Assembly: GCA_903890345.1 (NCBI GenBank) | Contig: CAITAV010000113.1 | Span: 1 to 5,109 of the forward strand | Length of the DNA stretch: 5,109 nucleotides | Reading direction: 5' to 3' | Source of the DNA: an uncultured Actinomycetes bacterium | Lineage (GTDB): Bacteria > Actinomycetota > Actinomycetes > Nanopelagicales > Nanopelagicaceae | Shown here: piece by piece, positions 1 to 5,109 of the stretch | Numbering within the stretch: position 1 is the first letter of the stretch | How the letters are laid out: the number at the start of each line of letters is the position of its first letter | The notes under the pieces: generated by a model | What the model saw: only the letters and a program-made list of their open reading frames with translations | Database searches by the model: none | What the model was told of the DNA's origin: nothing | Translations under genes and position numbers: made by a program

Positions 1-85
1 GGCGGGTTGCCCGAGCGGCCAATGGGAGGGGACTGTAAATCCCCCGGCTCTGCCTTCGAAGGTTCAAATCCTTCACCCGCCACCA
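1..85 (+). tRNA. tRNA-Tyr (anticodon GTA), CCA encoded
   Basis: The sequence folds into a complete class II tRNA. The acceptor stem pairs 1-7 with 75-81. The anticodon stem is 28-32/40-44 around a seven-base loop with GTA at 35-37, which reads tyrosine codons UAC/UAU. A long variable arm has a ggc/gcc stem (46-48/52-54), as expected for bacterial tRNA-Tyr. The T arm is 58-62/70-74 with loop TTCAAAT. Base 82 is the discriminator A, and CCA is encoded at 83-85. The gene begins exactly at the window edge, so its promoter and any tRNA neighbours are outside view. Confidence 0.97.
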
Positions 86-90
86 CACTT

Positions 91-118
91 AAAGCCATTC
101 TGCGAAGAGTGGCTTTTT
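91..118 (+). terminator. Rho-independent terminator of the tRNA-Tyr transcript
   Basis: AAAGCCA (91-97) pairs perfectly with TGGCTTT (110-116). A wobble (98/109) and one more A-T pair (99/108) extend the stem, and the loop is about 8 bases. A run of five T (114-118) closes it. It lies 5 nt after the tRNA CCA end, so it should stop the tRNA transcript and separate it from the transporter operon downstream. Confidence 0.85.
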
Positions 119-168
119 GCACACAACTCGCGTGTAGACATTGATTACTCATCTTTATAGCCTTCGCA

Positions 169-174
169 TATAAC
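169..174 (+). promoter_or_regulatory. candidate -10 box for the ABC transporter operon
   Basis: TATAAC is the best -10-like hexamer between the tRNA terminator and the first transporter gene. Initiation about 7 nt downstream would leave a leader of under 20 nt carrying the ribosome binding site. No good -35 lies at the usual 16-18 nt spacing. TTGATT at 141-146 is 22 nt away, too far for a standard promoter. A promoter is needed somewhere in 119-190 because the terminator precedes it; this exact box is a guess. Confidence 0.3.
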
Positions 175-183
175 AATCCACCT

Positions 184-193
184 AAGAGGAGAA
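184..193 (+). promoter_or_regulatory. strong Shine-Dalgarno site for the solute-binding protein
   Basis: AAGAGGAGAA contains AGGAG (187-191) ending 5 nt before the GTG at 197. It is the clearest ribosome binding site in the window and fixes the GTG start. It contrasts with the near absence of such sites before the permease and the small downstream genes. Confidence 0.8.
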
Positions 194-196
194 CTC

Positions 197-1045
197 GTGA
201 AGAAGCGTTTTGGAATTTTTTCAGCTGTTGTCATTGCCGCAGCACTAACACTTACCGGATGTTCATCATCTGATTCTGCAACAACAGAAACTGCTGCATC
301 ATGTGCGAAGGCTGATCTTGCAACAGTTACTGCAGGTAAATTAACAATCGCTACTGGCGAACCTGCTTACTATCCATGGGTTATCGATGACAAGCCAGAG
401 TCTGGTGAAGGCTTCGAAGGAGCAGTTGCATACGCAGTTGCAAAGCAACTCGGATTTACAAATGAAGAAGTTGTATGGGTTCGCACAACATTTGATTCTG
501 CTGTAACACCAGGTGAAAAGAACTTTGACTTTAACTTGCAGCAATTCTCAATCACAGATGAGCGCAAGACTGCTGTTGATTTCTCATCTCCTTATTACAC
601 AGCGCCACAAGCGATCGTTTCCTTCAAGGGAAGCAAGATTGCTGGCAAGACAACTCTTGCAGAACTTAAGGGCGCAAAGCTCGGAGCTGCAGTTGGAACA
701 ACTTCACTTGATGCAATTGAAAGCCAGATTGGCCTAAAGCCACAGGTATTTAATGACAATGCAGCAGGTGTATCAGCACTTAAGAATAAGCAGATCGATG
801 GATTGGTTGTTGATCTACCAACCGCTTTCTACCTATCTGGTGTTGAAGTTCCAAATGGTCTAATCGTTGGTCAACTTCCTTCAACTGGAAGCGGAGATCA
901 ATTCGGTCTCTTGCTAACAAAGGGCAGCAAGTTGACCTCTTGTGTTTCTGGAGCAGTTGACGCAATCACAACTGATGGAACACTGGCTGCAATCACTGAT
1001 AAGTGGCTTGCAACTGATGCTGGCGCGCCAGTATTAAAGCCATAA
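197..1045 (+). CDS. family 3 extracellular solute-binding lipoprotein of a polar amino acid ABC importer
   Basis: This is the extracytoplasmic receptor that captures a solute, probably an amino acid, and delivers it to the permease/ATPase encoded next. The 282-residue length is normal for SBP_bac_3 proteins. A basic start (MKKR), a hydrophobic stretch (7-20) and the lipobox L-T-G-C (19-22) predict a signal peptidase II lipoprotein anchored through Cys22, followed by a Ser/Thr-rich linker. The mature domain starts near 44. The segment SITDERKTAVDFSSPYY (118-134) is the family signature; by eye Arg123 aligns with the HisJ arginine that binds the ligand carboxylate, and Asp206 sits in the usual second ligand-contact region. 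Cys36 and Cys249 are the only other cysteines and could form a disulfide. Start is GTG with a strong Shine-Dalgarno. Nineteen of 20 lysines are AAG, unlike its neighbours, suggesting high expression. The exact substrate cannot be read from sequence. Confidence 0.93.
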   Translation: MKKRFGIFSAVVIAAALTLTGCSSSDSATTETAASCAKADLATVTAGKLTIATGEPAYYPWVIDDKPESGEGFEGAVAYAVAKQLGFTNEEVVWVRTTFDSAVTPGEKNFDFNLQQFSITDERKTAVDFSSPYYTAPQAIVSFKGSKIAGKTTLAELKGAKLGAAVGTTSLDAIESQIGLKPQVFNDNAAGVSALKNKQIDGLVVDLPTAFYLSGVEVPNGLIVGQLPSTGSGDQFGLLLTKGSKLTSCVSGAVDAITTDGTLAAITDKWLATDAGAPVLKP

Positions 1046-1069
1046 GTAATAACCAGAAGTAAACACGGT

Positions 1070-1118
1070 AGTTTGGCGACCATGACAGAGAGAAATCACT
1101 CTGCGTGGTCGCCAAGCT
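1070..1118 (+). promoter_or_regulatory. long hairpin over the permease start codon
   Basis: Bases 1070-1082 pair with 1106-1118 in 13 consecutive pairs. These include a perfect 10-bp core, TTGGCGACCA (1073-1082) with TGGTCGCCAA (1106-1115), and one G-U at 1072/1116. Inside it, 1083/1105 (G-U) and 1084/1104 pair, A1085 bulges, and CAGAG (1086-1090) pairs with CTCTG (1099-1103) around an 8-base loop. The permease ATG (1082-1084) is buried in the stem. No T-run follows, so it is not an ordinary terminator. By inference it lowers permease/ATPase translation and may protect the binding-protein mRNA from 3'-5' decay. The pairing is directly visible; the function is not proven. Confidence 0.7.
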
Positions 1119-1948
1119 CACGTGAATTAGAGCGCCAAGGATCGCGTCGAGCAATTAACCGCAAGCAAGTATTGATTGCTGTGGTTTCTTCTTTGCTCGT
1201 TTTAGGAACACTTGCACTCGTTCTTGTGACTTCCCCTGGTTGGCAAACAGTAAAAACGACATTTTTTGATATCGAATACGGCAAAGAAGTATTTCCCACC
1301 GTTATTAAAGGCTTATGGATCAACCTTCAATTAACTTTTATTGGTGGCGCAGCAATTGGCGTAATTGCATTGGGCTTGGCTCTGTTGCGCACAACAAAAT
1401 CACCAACGCTCACGCCATTTAGATTTTTAGCAACCACCTACGTCGACATCTTCCGGGGCGCTCCACTTATTTTGATTATTCTCTTAGTTGGCTTTGGTGT
1501 TCCAGCGCTTGGCTTAAAAGGTATTTCTAGCAATGTAATTTTCCTTGGAACAGTGGCTGTTGTACTTACTTACTCTGCATACGTTGCCGAAGTTATTCGA
1601 AGTGGAATTCTTTCGATTCATCCAAGCCAACGAGCAGCCGCGCGATCTCTCGGATTATCTTCTGGTCAAACAATGCGTTATGTGGTTTTACCGCAAGCAA
1701 TTAGACGAGTTGTTCCGCCACTTCTTAATGACTTTGTTTCGTTGCTTAAAGACACCGGTCTGGTTTCTATCCTTGGTGTGACAGATGCCGTGCGTGCTGC
1801 GCAGATCAACGCAAGCCGAACATTTAATTACACACCCTATGTAGTTGCTGCGATCTTGTTCTTGCTCATCACGATTCCGATGACACGTTATACAGATAGA
1901 GCGATCAGACAGCGCACCAATGCTCAGAGTGCTGAAGGTGCAATCTAA
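1082..1948 (+). CDS. polar amino acid ABC transporter permease (HisM/GlnP type)
   Basis: This inner-membrane permease of the importer receives solute from the binding lipoprotein and is driven by the next-door ATPase. It has 288 residues from this ATG. A basic cytoplasmic N-terminus carries the W-S-P-S-S-R-E-L-E-R motif (9-18) that I recognise from actinobacterial members. Hydrophobic segments lie near 30-50, 78-102, 127-145, 152-172 and 253-269. The EAA coupling loop is clear at about 185-204 (AAARSLGL followed by RYVVLPQA), the site that docks the ATPase. The single EAA loop and length fit one subunit, probably a homodimer as no second permease is present. An in-frame TTG at 1073 would add three residues; I prefer ATG because the family N-terminus matches from there. 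There is no convincing Shine-Dalgarno, and the ATG lies inside a strong hairpin. Its stop codon overlaps the ATPase start by one base (TAATG). Confidence 0.92.
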   Translation: MTERNHSAWSPSSRELERQGSRRAINRKQVLIAVVSSLLVLGTLALVLVTSPGWQTVKTTFFDIEYGKEVFPTVIKGLWINLQLTFIGGAAIGVIALGLALLRTTKSPTLTPFRFLATTYVDIFRGAPLILIILLVGFGVPALGLKGISSNVIFLGTVAVVLTYSAYVAEVIRSGILSIHPSQRAAARSLGLSSGQTMRYVVLPQAIRRVVPPLLNDFVSLLKDTGLVSILGVTDAVRAAQINASRTFNYTPYVVAAILFLLITIPMTRYTDRAIRQRTNAQSAEGAI

Positions 1949-2694
1949 TGAGCTACGTCCTAGAGCTAAAGAGCGTTCGCAAATCATTTGGTGAAGAAGT
2001 TGTCCTCAATAACCTCTCACTTGTTGTGCCAGAACACACAGCCACAGTTTTAATCGGTGCATCTGGTTCTGGTAAATCAACATTGCTGCGCTGCATTAAT
2101 TTGCTTGAAACAATCGATGATGGACAGATTCTGCTCGATGGAAAAGAAATATCTGATCCCCTGATTAATGTTGATGAAGTACGCCGCAAACTTGGAATGG
2201 TTTTTCAATCTTTCAACCTTTTCCCACACAAAACAGTTTTAGAAAACATCACACTTGCTCCTGTAAAAGTTCAAGGCAAATCTGTCGAAGAAGCCCGCAT
2301 TGCTGCAAAGGCTCTGCTTACTCGCTTTGATTTAGCAGATAAGGCAGATCAGTACCCAGATCGTTTATCTGGGGGACAACAACAACGTGTAGCAATCATT
2401 CGCTCTTTGGCAATTAATCCACGACTCTTATTGCTCGATGAAATTACATCAGCGCTAGATCCTGTTTTAGTTAATGAAGTACTCAGCATTGTTCGAGACC
2501 TTAAGCACGATGGAATGACAATGGTTCTTGCCACACATGAAATGGGATTTGCCACTCAAGTAGCCGATGAAGTCTGTTTCCTAGAATCAGGAAACATTCT
2601 AGAAAGAGGTAGCGCTGAAGCCGTGCTTCGCAATCCAACGAATCCAAAGACCCAAGAGTTTTTAAAGCGCGTACATCAAGCCGGAAGATTGTAG
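1948..2694 (+). CDS. polar amino acid ABC transporter ATP-binding protein (GlnQ/HisP type)
   Basis: This cytoplasmic ATPase powers the importer. All core motifs are present in order over 248 residues, the usual length. They are an A-loop aromatic at Phe14, Walker A GASGSGKST (37-45), Q-loop Gln87 in VFQSFNLFPH, signature LSGGQQQR (140-147), Walker B LLLLDE (160-165) with catalytic Glu165, D-loop SALD (168-171), and H-loop His197 in ATHEMGFA. The wording NLFPHKTVLENI and ATHEMGFA is typical of amino acid importers. Walker B is followed by ITSALDP where E. coli members have PTSALDP, a mild variant I expect to be common in actinobacteria. It starts at the ATG overlapping the permease stop, so the two are translationally coupled. 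No terminator follows, and the next gene starts 9 nt later. Confidence 0.96.
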   Translation: MSYVLELKSVRKSFGEEVVLNNLSLVVPEHTATVLIGASGSGKSTLLRCINLLETIDDGQILLDGKEISDPLINVDEVRRKLGMVFQSFNLFPHKTVLENITLAPVKVQGKSVEEARIAAKALLTRFDLADKADQYPDRLSGGQQQRVAIIRSLAINPRLLLLDEITSALDPVLVNEVLSIVRDLKHDGMTMVLATHEMGFATQVADEVCFLESGNILERGSAEAVLRNPTNPKTQEFLKRVHQAGRL

Positions 2695-2703
2695 ACTTCA
2701 GGT

Positions 2704-2823
2704 ATGTGCTCACAAATAATTTGTAATAGTTGCAAGAAACCAACATGGTCTGGCTGCGGTGAACATATTGAAGAAGCGCTCTTTGATGTTCCTGAACAAA
2801 ATCGCTGCACGTGTCCTCGATGA
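2704..2823 (+). CDS. 39-residue cysteine-rich small protein, putative metal-binding
   Basis: This short ORF encodes 39 residues with six cysteines and one histidine: C2, C7, C10, C18, H21, C35 and C37. They are arranged as I-C-x-x-C-K-K-P-T-W-x-G-C-G-x-H in the first half and R-C-T-C-P-R at the end. The pattern CxxC...W-x-G-C-G-x-H recalls a small family of Cys-rich proteins of unknown function that I have seen in actinobacteria and fungi. A zinc or other metal knuckle is inferred, not shown. An in-frame TAG at 2692 means ATG 2704 is the only start, 9 nt after the ATPase gene. The Shine-Dalgarno is poor. Its TGA overlaps the ATG of the DUF6457-like gene (ATGA at 2820-2823), which argues that it is truly translated and belongs with that gene and moeA. 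Confidence 0.75.
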   Translation: MCSQIICNSCKKPTWSGCGEHIEEALFDVPEQNRCTCPR

Positions 2824-3044
2824 ACGATTGGATTACAGCAGTACAAAAAGAACTTGGTGTGGATGTTGCATTTGATACGGATGCAATTTTGGATGCAGCA
2901 AGAGATGCGGCTCATGCAGTTGAACGGAAAGCTGCTCCAGTTACAACATATTTAATGGGAGTAGCTGTAGCGCAGGGAGCAAACCCTGCAGATGTTGCGG
3001 CAAAGATTGAGAAGTTAGCAAAGGGCTGGCCAAGCACCACATGA
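2820..3044 (+). CDS. DUF6457-like small protein, MoeA-associated
   Basis: The 74-residue soluble protein begins MNDWITAVQKELGV. It is mostly helix-forming, with A-R-D-A-A-H-A-V-E-R-K-A-A-P-V-T-T-Y-L at about 27-45, matching my memory of the DUF6457 family, which lacks a known biochemical role. In actinobacteria that family tends to sit next to, or be fused with, molybdenum-cofactor genes (MobA-type nucleotidyltransferase, MoeA). The moeA gene immediately downstream fits this, so a helper role in cofactor handling is plausible inference. I chose ATG 2820 over the in-frame GTG 2811 because the domain starts there and the ATG forms an ATGA overlap with the preceding stop. Its own stop forms a second ATGA overlap with moeA. 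No clear Shine-Dalgarno is present, so expression probably depends on reinitiation from the small Cys-rich gene. Confidence 0.82.
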   Translation: MNDWITAVQKELGVDVAFDTDAILDAARDAAHAVERKAAPVTTYLMGVAVAQGANPADVAAKIEKLAKGWPSTT

Positions 3045-4192
3045 TTCAAGAAGCTCACTGGGAACAAGCCAGAGGTGAGGCCTACAGTTTTTGGAAGAAA
3101 TTACCTTCAGAAAAAATAGGTTTAAATCTATGTGTTGATCGCACACTTGCAACCGATGCCATTGCACTCGTAGAACTTCCAACATATCCAACATCTGCAA
3201 TGGATGGATATGCAGTGTGTGGCAAAGGGCCATGGAAAATTGTTGGTGAAGTTAAAGCTGGTGCGCCTATGAAAGGTGCGCTCAAAGAAGGCACTGGAGT
3301 CAAAATTGCAACGGGTGCGGTTATTCCAGATAAAACATTCGGAATAATTCGATGGGAAATTGCAACAGTTGAGGGCCATAATTTAAATGGCGAAGTAAAA
3401 GAAGGACAAGAAATTCGCCCAGCAGGACTTGAAAGTAAAAAGGGTGAAGTTCTAGCAACGGCTGGAACAATTCTTAATCCTGGATTAATTGGTCTATTAG
3501 CGGCAGCGGGCCATGACTTACTTGAAGTAGTTCGCATACCTAAAGCCACAATTATTTTACTCGGTGATGAAATTGTTTTAGGTGGTTTGCCTCACGATGG
3601 ACTAGTTCGCGATGCGTTAGGTCCGCAATTACCAGGATGGTTACACAAACTAGGTGTTGAAGTTATTGCAACTCACTATGTTTCAGACGAACTAGAACTT
3701 GTTACCAAAGCATTTGCAGAAGCTGCGAAGAACAGTGACATTGTTTTTACAACGGCTGGAACAGCAGATGGACCACGCGATCACGTGCGCGCTGCGATCG
3801 CTGCGTTAAAAGGCGAATTGATTATTGATCGTGTAAAAGTTCGCCCCGGTCACCCAATGGTTTTGGCACACATCAACAAAATACCTTTCGTTGGATTACC
3901 TGGTAATCCGCAATCAGCAATCGTTGCGCTATTAACTCTTGGCCAGCCAGTAATTGATGCACTCATGGGCCGTAAAGAAGCAGAACTCCATCAGATTGTT
4001 ACAGGCGATGACATCAACGTTCCAGAAGGATTTACTCGTTTAGTTTTAGGAAACATTGTCGATGGCTGGTTTGAAATGGGCGAATACTTAGGATCTGCAA
4101 TGTTGCGCGGACTTGCGCACTCAACTGGTTTTGCTGTGGCAGATAAATCTATGGAAGAAGGAGAAATGGTGGCGTGGTTGCCACTGCCTTAA
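3041..4192 (+). CDS. moeA: MoeA-family molybdopterin molybdenumtransferase
   Basis: MoeA inserts molybdate into adenylylated molybdopterin to form molybdenum cofactor in the cytosol. The 383-residue protein has the family architecture: an N-terminal region (about 1-165) with TYPTSAMDGYAV (48-59) and V-K-I-A-T-G-A-V-I-P (87-96), a molybdopterin-binding MoCF domain (about 167-305) with LLGDEIV (173-179) and GLPGNPQSA (285-293), and a C-terminal barrel from about 315. Several motifs diverge from E. coli MoeA by eye. SGGVSVGEAD becomes TAGTADGPRD (238-247), keeping two glycines and the final Asp, and KPGKP becomes RPGHP (268-272), losing both lysines. I recall the RPGHP form from other actinobacteria, so it may be a subfamily rather than a defect. 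A role as a MoeA-like protein with a different substrate cannot be excluded. The ATG overlaps the DUF6457-like stop (ATGA). Confidence 0.88.
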   Translation: MIQEAHWEQARGEAYSFWKKLPSEKIGLNLCVDRTLATDAIALVELPTYPTSAMDGYAVCGKGPWKIVGEVKAGAPMKGALKEGTGVKIATGAVIPDKTFGIIRWEIATVEGHNLNGEVKEGQEIRPAGLESKKGEVLATAGTILNPGLIGLLAAAGHDLLEVVRIPKATIILLGDEIVLGGLPHDGLVRDALGPQLPGWLHKLGVEVIATHYVSDELELVTKAFAEAAKNSDIVFTTAGTADGPRDHVRAAIAALKGELIIDRVKVRPGHPMVLAHINKIPFVGLPGNPQSAIVALLTLGQPVIDALMGRKEAELHQIVTGDDINVPEGFTRLVLGNIVDGWFEMGEYLGSAMLRGLAHSTGFAVADKSMEEGEMVAWLPLP

Positions 4193-4200
4193 CTTTATTT
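4169..4200 (+). terminator. weak terminator candidate at the end of moeA
   Basis: GTGGC (4169-4173) pairs with GCCAC (4180-4184) around a six-base loop inside the last codons of moeA. A T-rich stretch (4194-4200, continuing to 4202) follows after a 9-base gap. The gap makes this a poor intrinsic terminator, but it is the only candidate on the + strand before the convergent gene. Confidence 0.3.
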
Positions 4201-4431
4201 TTTGAAGCGACGGTAAACAATTAAGCCAGCAATGCCTAAAACAATTACAACGCCCAAAATTGCGAATTGAATATCATCGCCATCTTTACCAAGGTGCTCT
4301 GGATTTTCTGGACCTCCGTGCTCTTCATCTTCACTCATAATTGTTATTGAGTGCTGATATGCCTGTGCCTGAGCTACTGGCGCAAAACTAAGAGTGAGCG
4401 CGAGTGCTAATCCAACTAGAAATTTAGGCAT
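4195..4431 (-). CDS. small exported membrane-anchored acidic protein, function unknown
   Basis: I do not recognise a family. The 78-residue protein has a signal-peptide-like N-terminus (residues 3-18 hydrophobic, AQA cleavage candidates ending at 22 or 24). A short acidic ectodomain follows (about 25-54) with three histidines (27, 38, 46) and clusters such as SEDEEHGG and GKDGDD. Then comes one hydrophobic helix (56-73) and a basic tail RRFKK. If cleaved, it would be a type I protein with about 30 residues outside the membrane; if not, a two-helix hairpin. It lies 16 nt after the DUF6542-like gene on the same strand, probably co-transcribed. It ends 2 nt from the moeA stop on the other strand. 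The ribosome site is weak (TTAGAGAC before ATG). Confidence 0.75.
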   Translation of the reverse strand: MPKFLVGLALALTLSFAPVAQAQAYQHSITIMSEDEEHGGPENPEHLGKDGDDIQFAILGVVIVLGIAGLIVYRRFKK

Positions 4432-4447
4432 GTCTCTAACCTAATAC

Positions 4448-4864
4448 TTATATGGCGGATTTGCGAGATGGACGCGATTTTGCTTTCTCATTGAAATACA
4501 TAAACCACCCATAGAGCGCACTAATGATTAAGTAAGGCGCAACGCTGGCAAGAGCTGCAATGAAGTCGATACCAACTCGACTGATTTTGATTCCATCTGC
4601 AGCAATCACGCTTACCAAAATTGTGCCAGCAAAGGCCAGCGGTGGAGTTACAACGCTGACGTAACGAGTGCCACTTCGACCGAAGCGAACACCACCGAAA
4701 ACAGCAATACACAGAATTACACCCGTAACAATTCCGACTCCGCTTCGGATCCAGAGTTCAAGCAGTGTAAAGAGAGCGATAAATAAGGTTTGCAGTACAA
4801 CAACGCCTTGCTTCTTTAATCCAGGACCAGTTATTGCGACTCTGTTAGGTGTTTCTGTGCTCAT
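4448..4864 (-). CDS. DUF6542-like four-helix integral membrane protein
   Basis: The 138-residue protein has a polar N-terminus ending in G-L-K-K-Q-G, then four hydrophobic segments at about 21-38, 42-59, 70-89 and 99-122, and a basic C-terminal tail with K-S-R-P-S-R-K. The loop V-V-T-P-P-L-A-F-A-G (71-80) and the helix spacing match my memory of actinobacterial DUF6542 proteins, whose function is unknown. Those genes often lie beside rmuC or the YchF GTPase gene, and here the upstream neighbour is an rmuC end, which strengthens the call. Its ATG overlaps the rmuC stop (ATGA, read on the - strand). The GAAGAAGAAGC run just before the ATG, which also codes for the acidic RmuC tail, can act as a purine-rich ribosome site. 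Confidence 0.8.
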   Translation of the reverse strand: MSTETPNRVAITGPGLKKQGVVVLQTLFIALFTLLELWIRSGVGIVTGVILCIAVFGGVRFGRSGTRYVSVVTPPLAFAGTILVSVIAADGIKISRVGIDFIAALASVAPYLIISALYGWFMYFNEKAKSRPSRKSAI

Positions 4865-5109
4865 GCTTCTTCTTCATCCTCTTCTGCGTCAATGTAATCA
4901 ATTTCTAGTGCTGAAGATTTAATAGCGCGAACTTCATCATCAACATCTGTTAACGCAGCAATCTTATTGCTTCCACTAGATACACCTAGTTGCATCATCT
5001 TGCGCGCTGGTCGCATCACAGTTGTTTCAGCTGTTGCGATGACATCATTGAATGCACGCTCGGCGCTTTTAATGCGATCACCCAAAGTAGAGAGCTTGCT
5101 ATGAAGTGA
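4861..5109 (-). CDS. rmuC: DNA recombination protein RmuC, C-terminal fragment cut by the window edge
   Basis: The reading frame is open through base 5109, giving 82 residues of a C-terminus. It includes LHSKLSTLGDRIKSAERAFN, then a segment with T-V-M-R-P-A-R-K-M-M-Q-L-G-V. This matches the end of RmuC proteins, where a helical stretch of the form L-x-x-A-x-x-A-Y-N precedes an R-x-L-P-x-A-R-K-x-x-x-L-G-V motif. RmuC is a nuclease-like, coiled-coil protein linked to limiting DNA rearrangements; its catalytic core is outside this window. The tail ends in an acidic stretch (E-E-D-E-E-E-A). A TTG at 5083-5085 could be misread as a start, but it encodes an internal Leu within the conserved segment. 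The stop overlaps the DUF6542-like start, so the two are coupled. Confidence 0.82.
   Translation of the reverse strand, partial: SLHSKLSTLGDRIKSAERAFNDVIATAETTVMRPARKMMQLGVSSGSNKIAALTDVDDEVRAIKSSALEIDYIDAEEDEEEA

Noticed and set aside
1..118. tRNA-Tyr 3' end as an integration (att) site
   Set aside because: No integrase and no repeated copy of the tRNA 3' end occurs in the window. A normal terminator and a housekeeping transporter follow.
121..135. ACAC/GTGT inverted repeat as an operator
   Set aside because: Only four pairs with a seven-base spacer; too short to separate from chance.
1073..1081. TTG at 1073 as the permease start, adding three residues
   Set aside because: The recognisable actinobacterial N-terminus starts at the ATG 1082, ATG is the commoner start, and the TTG has no ribosome site. 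It cannot be fully excluded.
2712..2724. ACAAA-TAA-TTTGT palindrome in the small Cys-rich gene
   Set aside because: A five-pair, A/T-only stem with a three-base loop inside coding sequence is weak and expected by chance in AT-rich DNA.
2811..2819. GTG at 2811 as the start of the DUF6457-like gene
   Set aside because: The domain starts with MNDW at ATG 2820, which also makes the ATGA overlap with the preceding stop. The GTG would only add three unconserved residues.
3082..3549. 155-codon open frame on the - strand inside moeA
   Set aside because: It lies wholly antisense to a well-supported gene, has Ser/Pro/Thr-rich composition typical of a mirrored frame, and shows no domain.
4861..5085. 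A stand-alone 74-residue protein starting at the TTG at 5085
   Set aside because: The frame stays open to the window edge and the residues before the TTG continue the conserved RmuC C-terminal helix, so this is the end of a longer gene.

Overview
The window looks like ordinary chromosomal DNA from an actinobacterium with a fairly AT-rich genome. Support for this comes from three actinobacterial-type genes: a DUF6542-like membrane protein beside an RmuC C-terminus, a DUF6457-like protein beside a MoeA of the RPGHP type, and a permease with a W-x-P-S-x-R-E-L-E-R N-terminus. Codons are A/T-ending, and the genes are tightly packed with 1-4 nt overlaps. A freshwater streamlined lineage (Nanopelagicales/acI-like) would fit, but this is inference from style, not a database match.

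Layout. At the left edge is a complete tRNA-Tyr(GTA) with encoded CCA (1-85), followed by a Rho-independent terminator (91-118). Next is a three-gene polar amino acid ABC importer on the + strand: a family-3 solute-binding lipoprotein (197-1045), a membrane permease (from 1082) and a GlnQ/HisP-type ATPase (1948-2694). Nine bases later begins a translationally chained set on the same strand: a 39-residue cysteine-rich protein (2704-2823), a DUF6457-like protein (2820-3044) and a MoeA-family molybdopterin protein (3041-4192), each joined to the next by an ATGA overlap. The - strand carries a convergent set that ends 2 nt from moeA. Read 5' to 3' on that strand it is the C-terminus of RmuC (cut by the window edge at 5109), a DUF6542-like four-helix membrane protein, and a small secreted or membrane-anchored acidic protein. 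There is no gene-free stretch over 300 bases.

How it works together. The importer captures a solute, probably an amino acid, outside the cell, and its permease and ATPase move it inward. Two independent signals suggest the binding protein is made in large excess over the rest. Its lysine codons are 19 AAG to 1 AAA, against 1 AAG in 7 for the permease and 3 in 22 for moeA. In addition, a strong 20-pair hairpin (1070-1118) buries the permease start codon just after the binding-protein gene. The hairpin is the most interesting structural signal here. The second most interesting is the tiny Cys-rich gene coupled to the DUF6457/MoeA pair. I see no CRISPR array, insertion sequence, phage gene or defence system.
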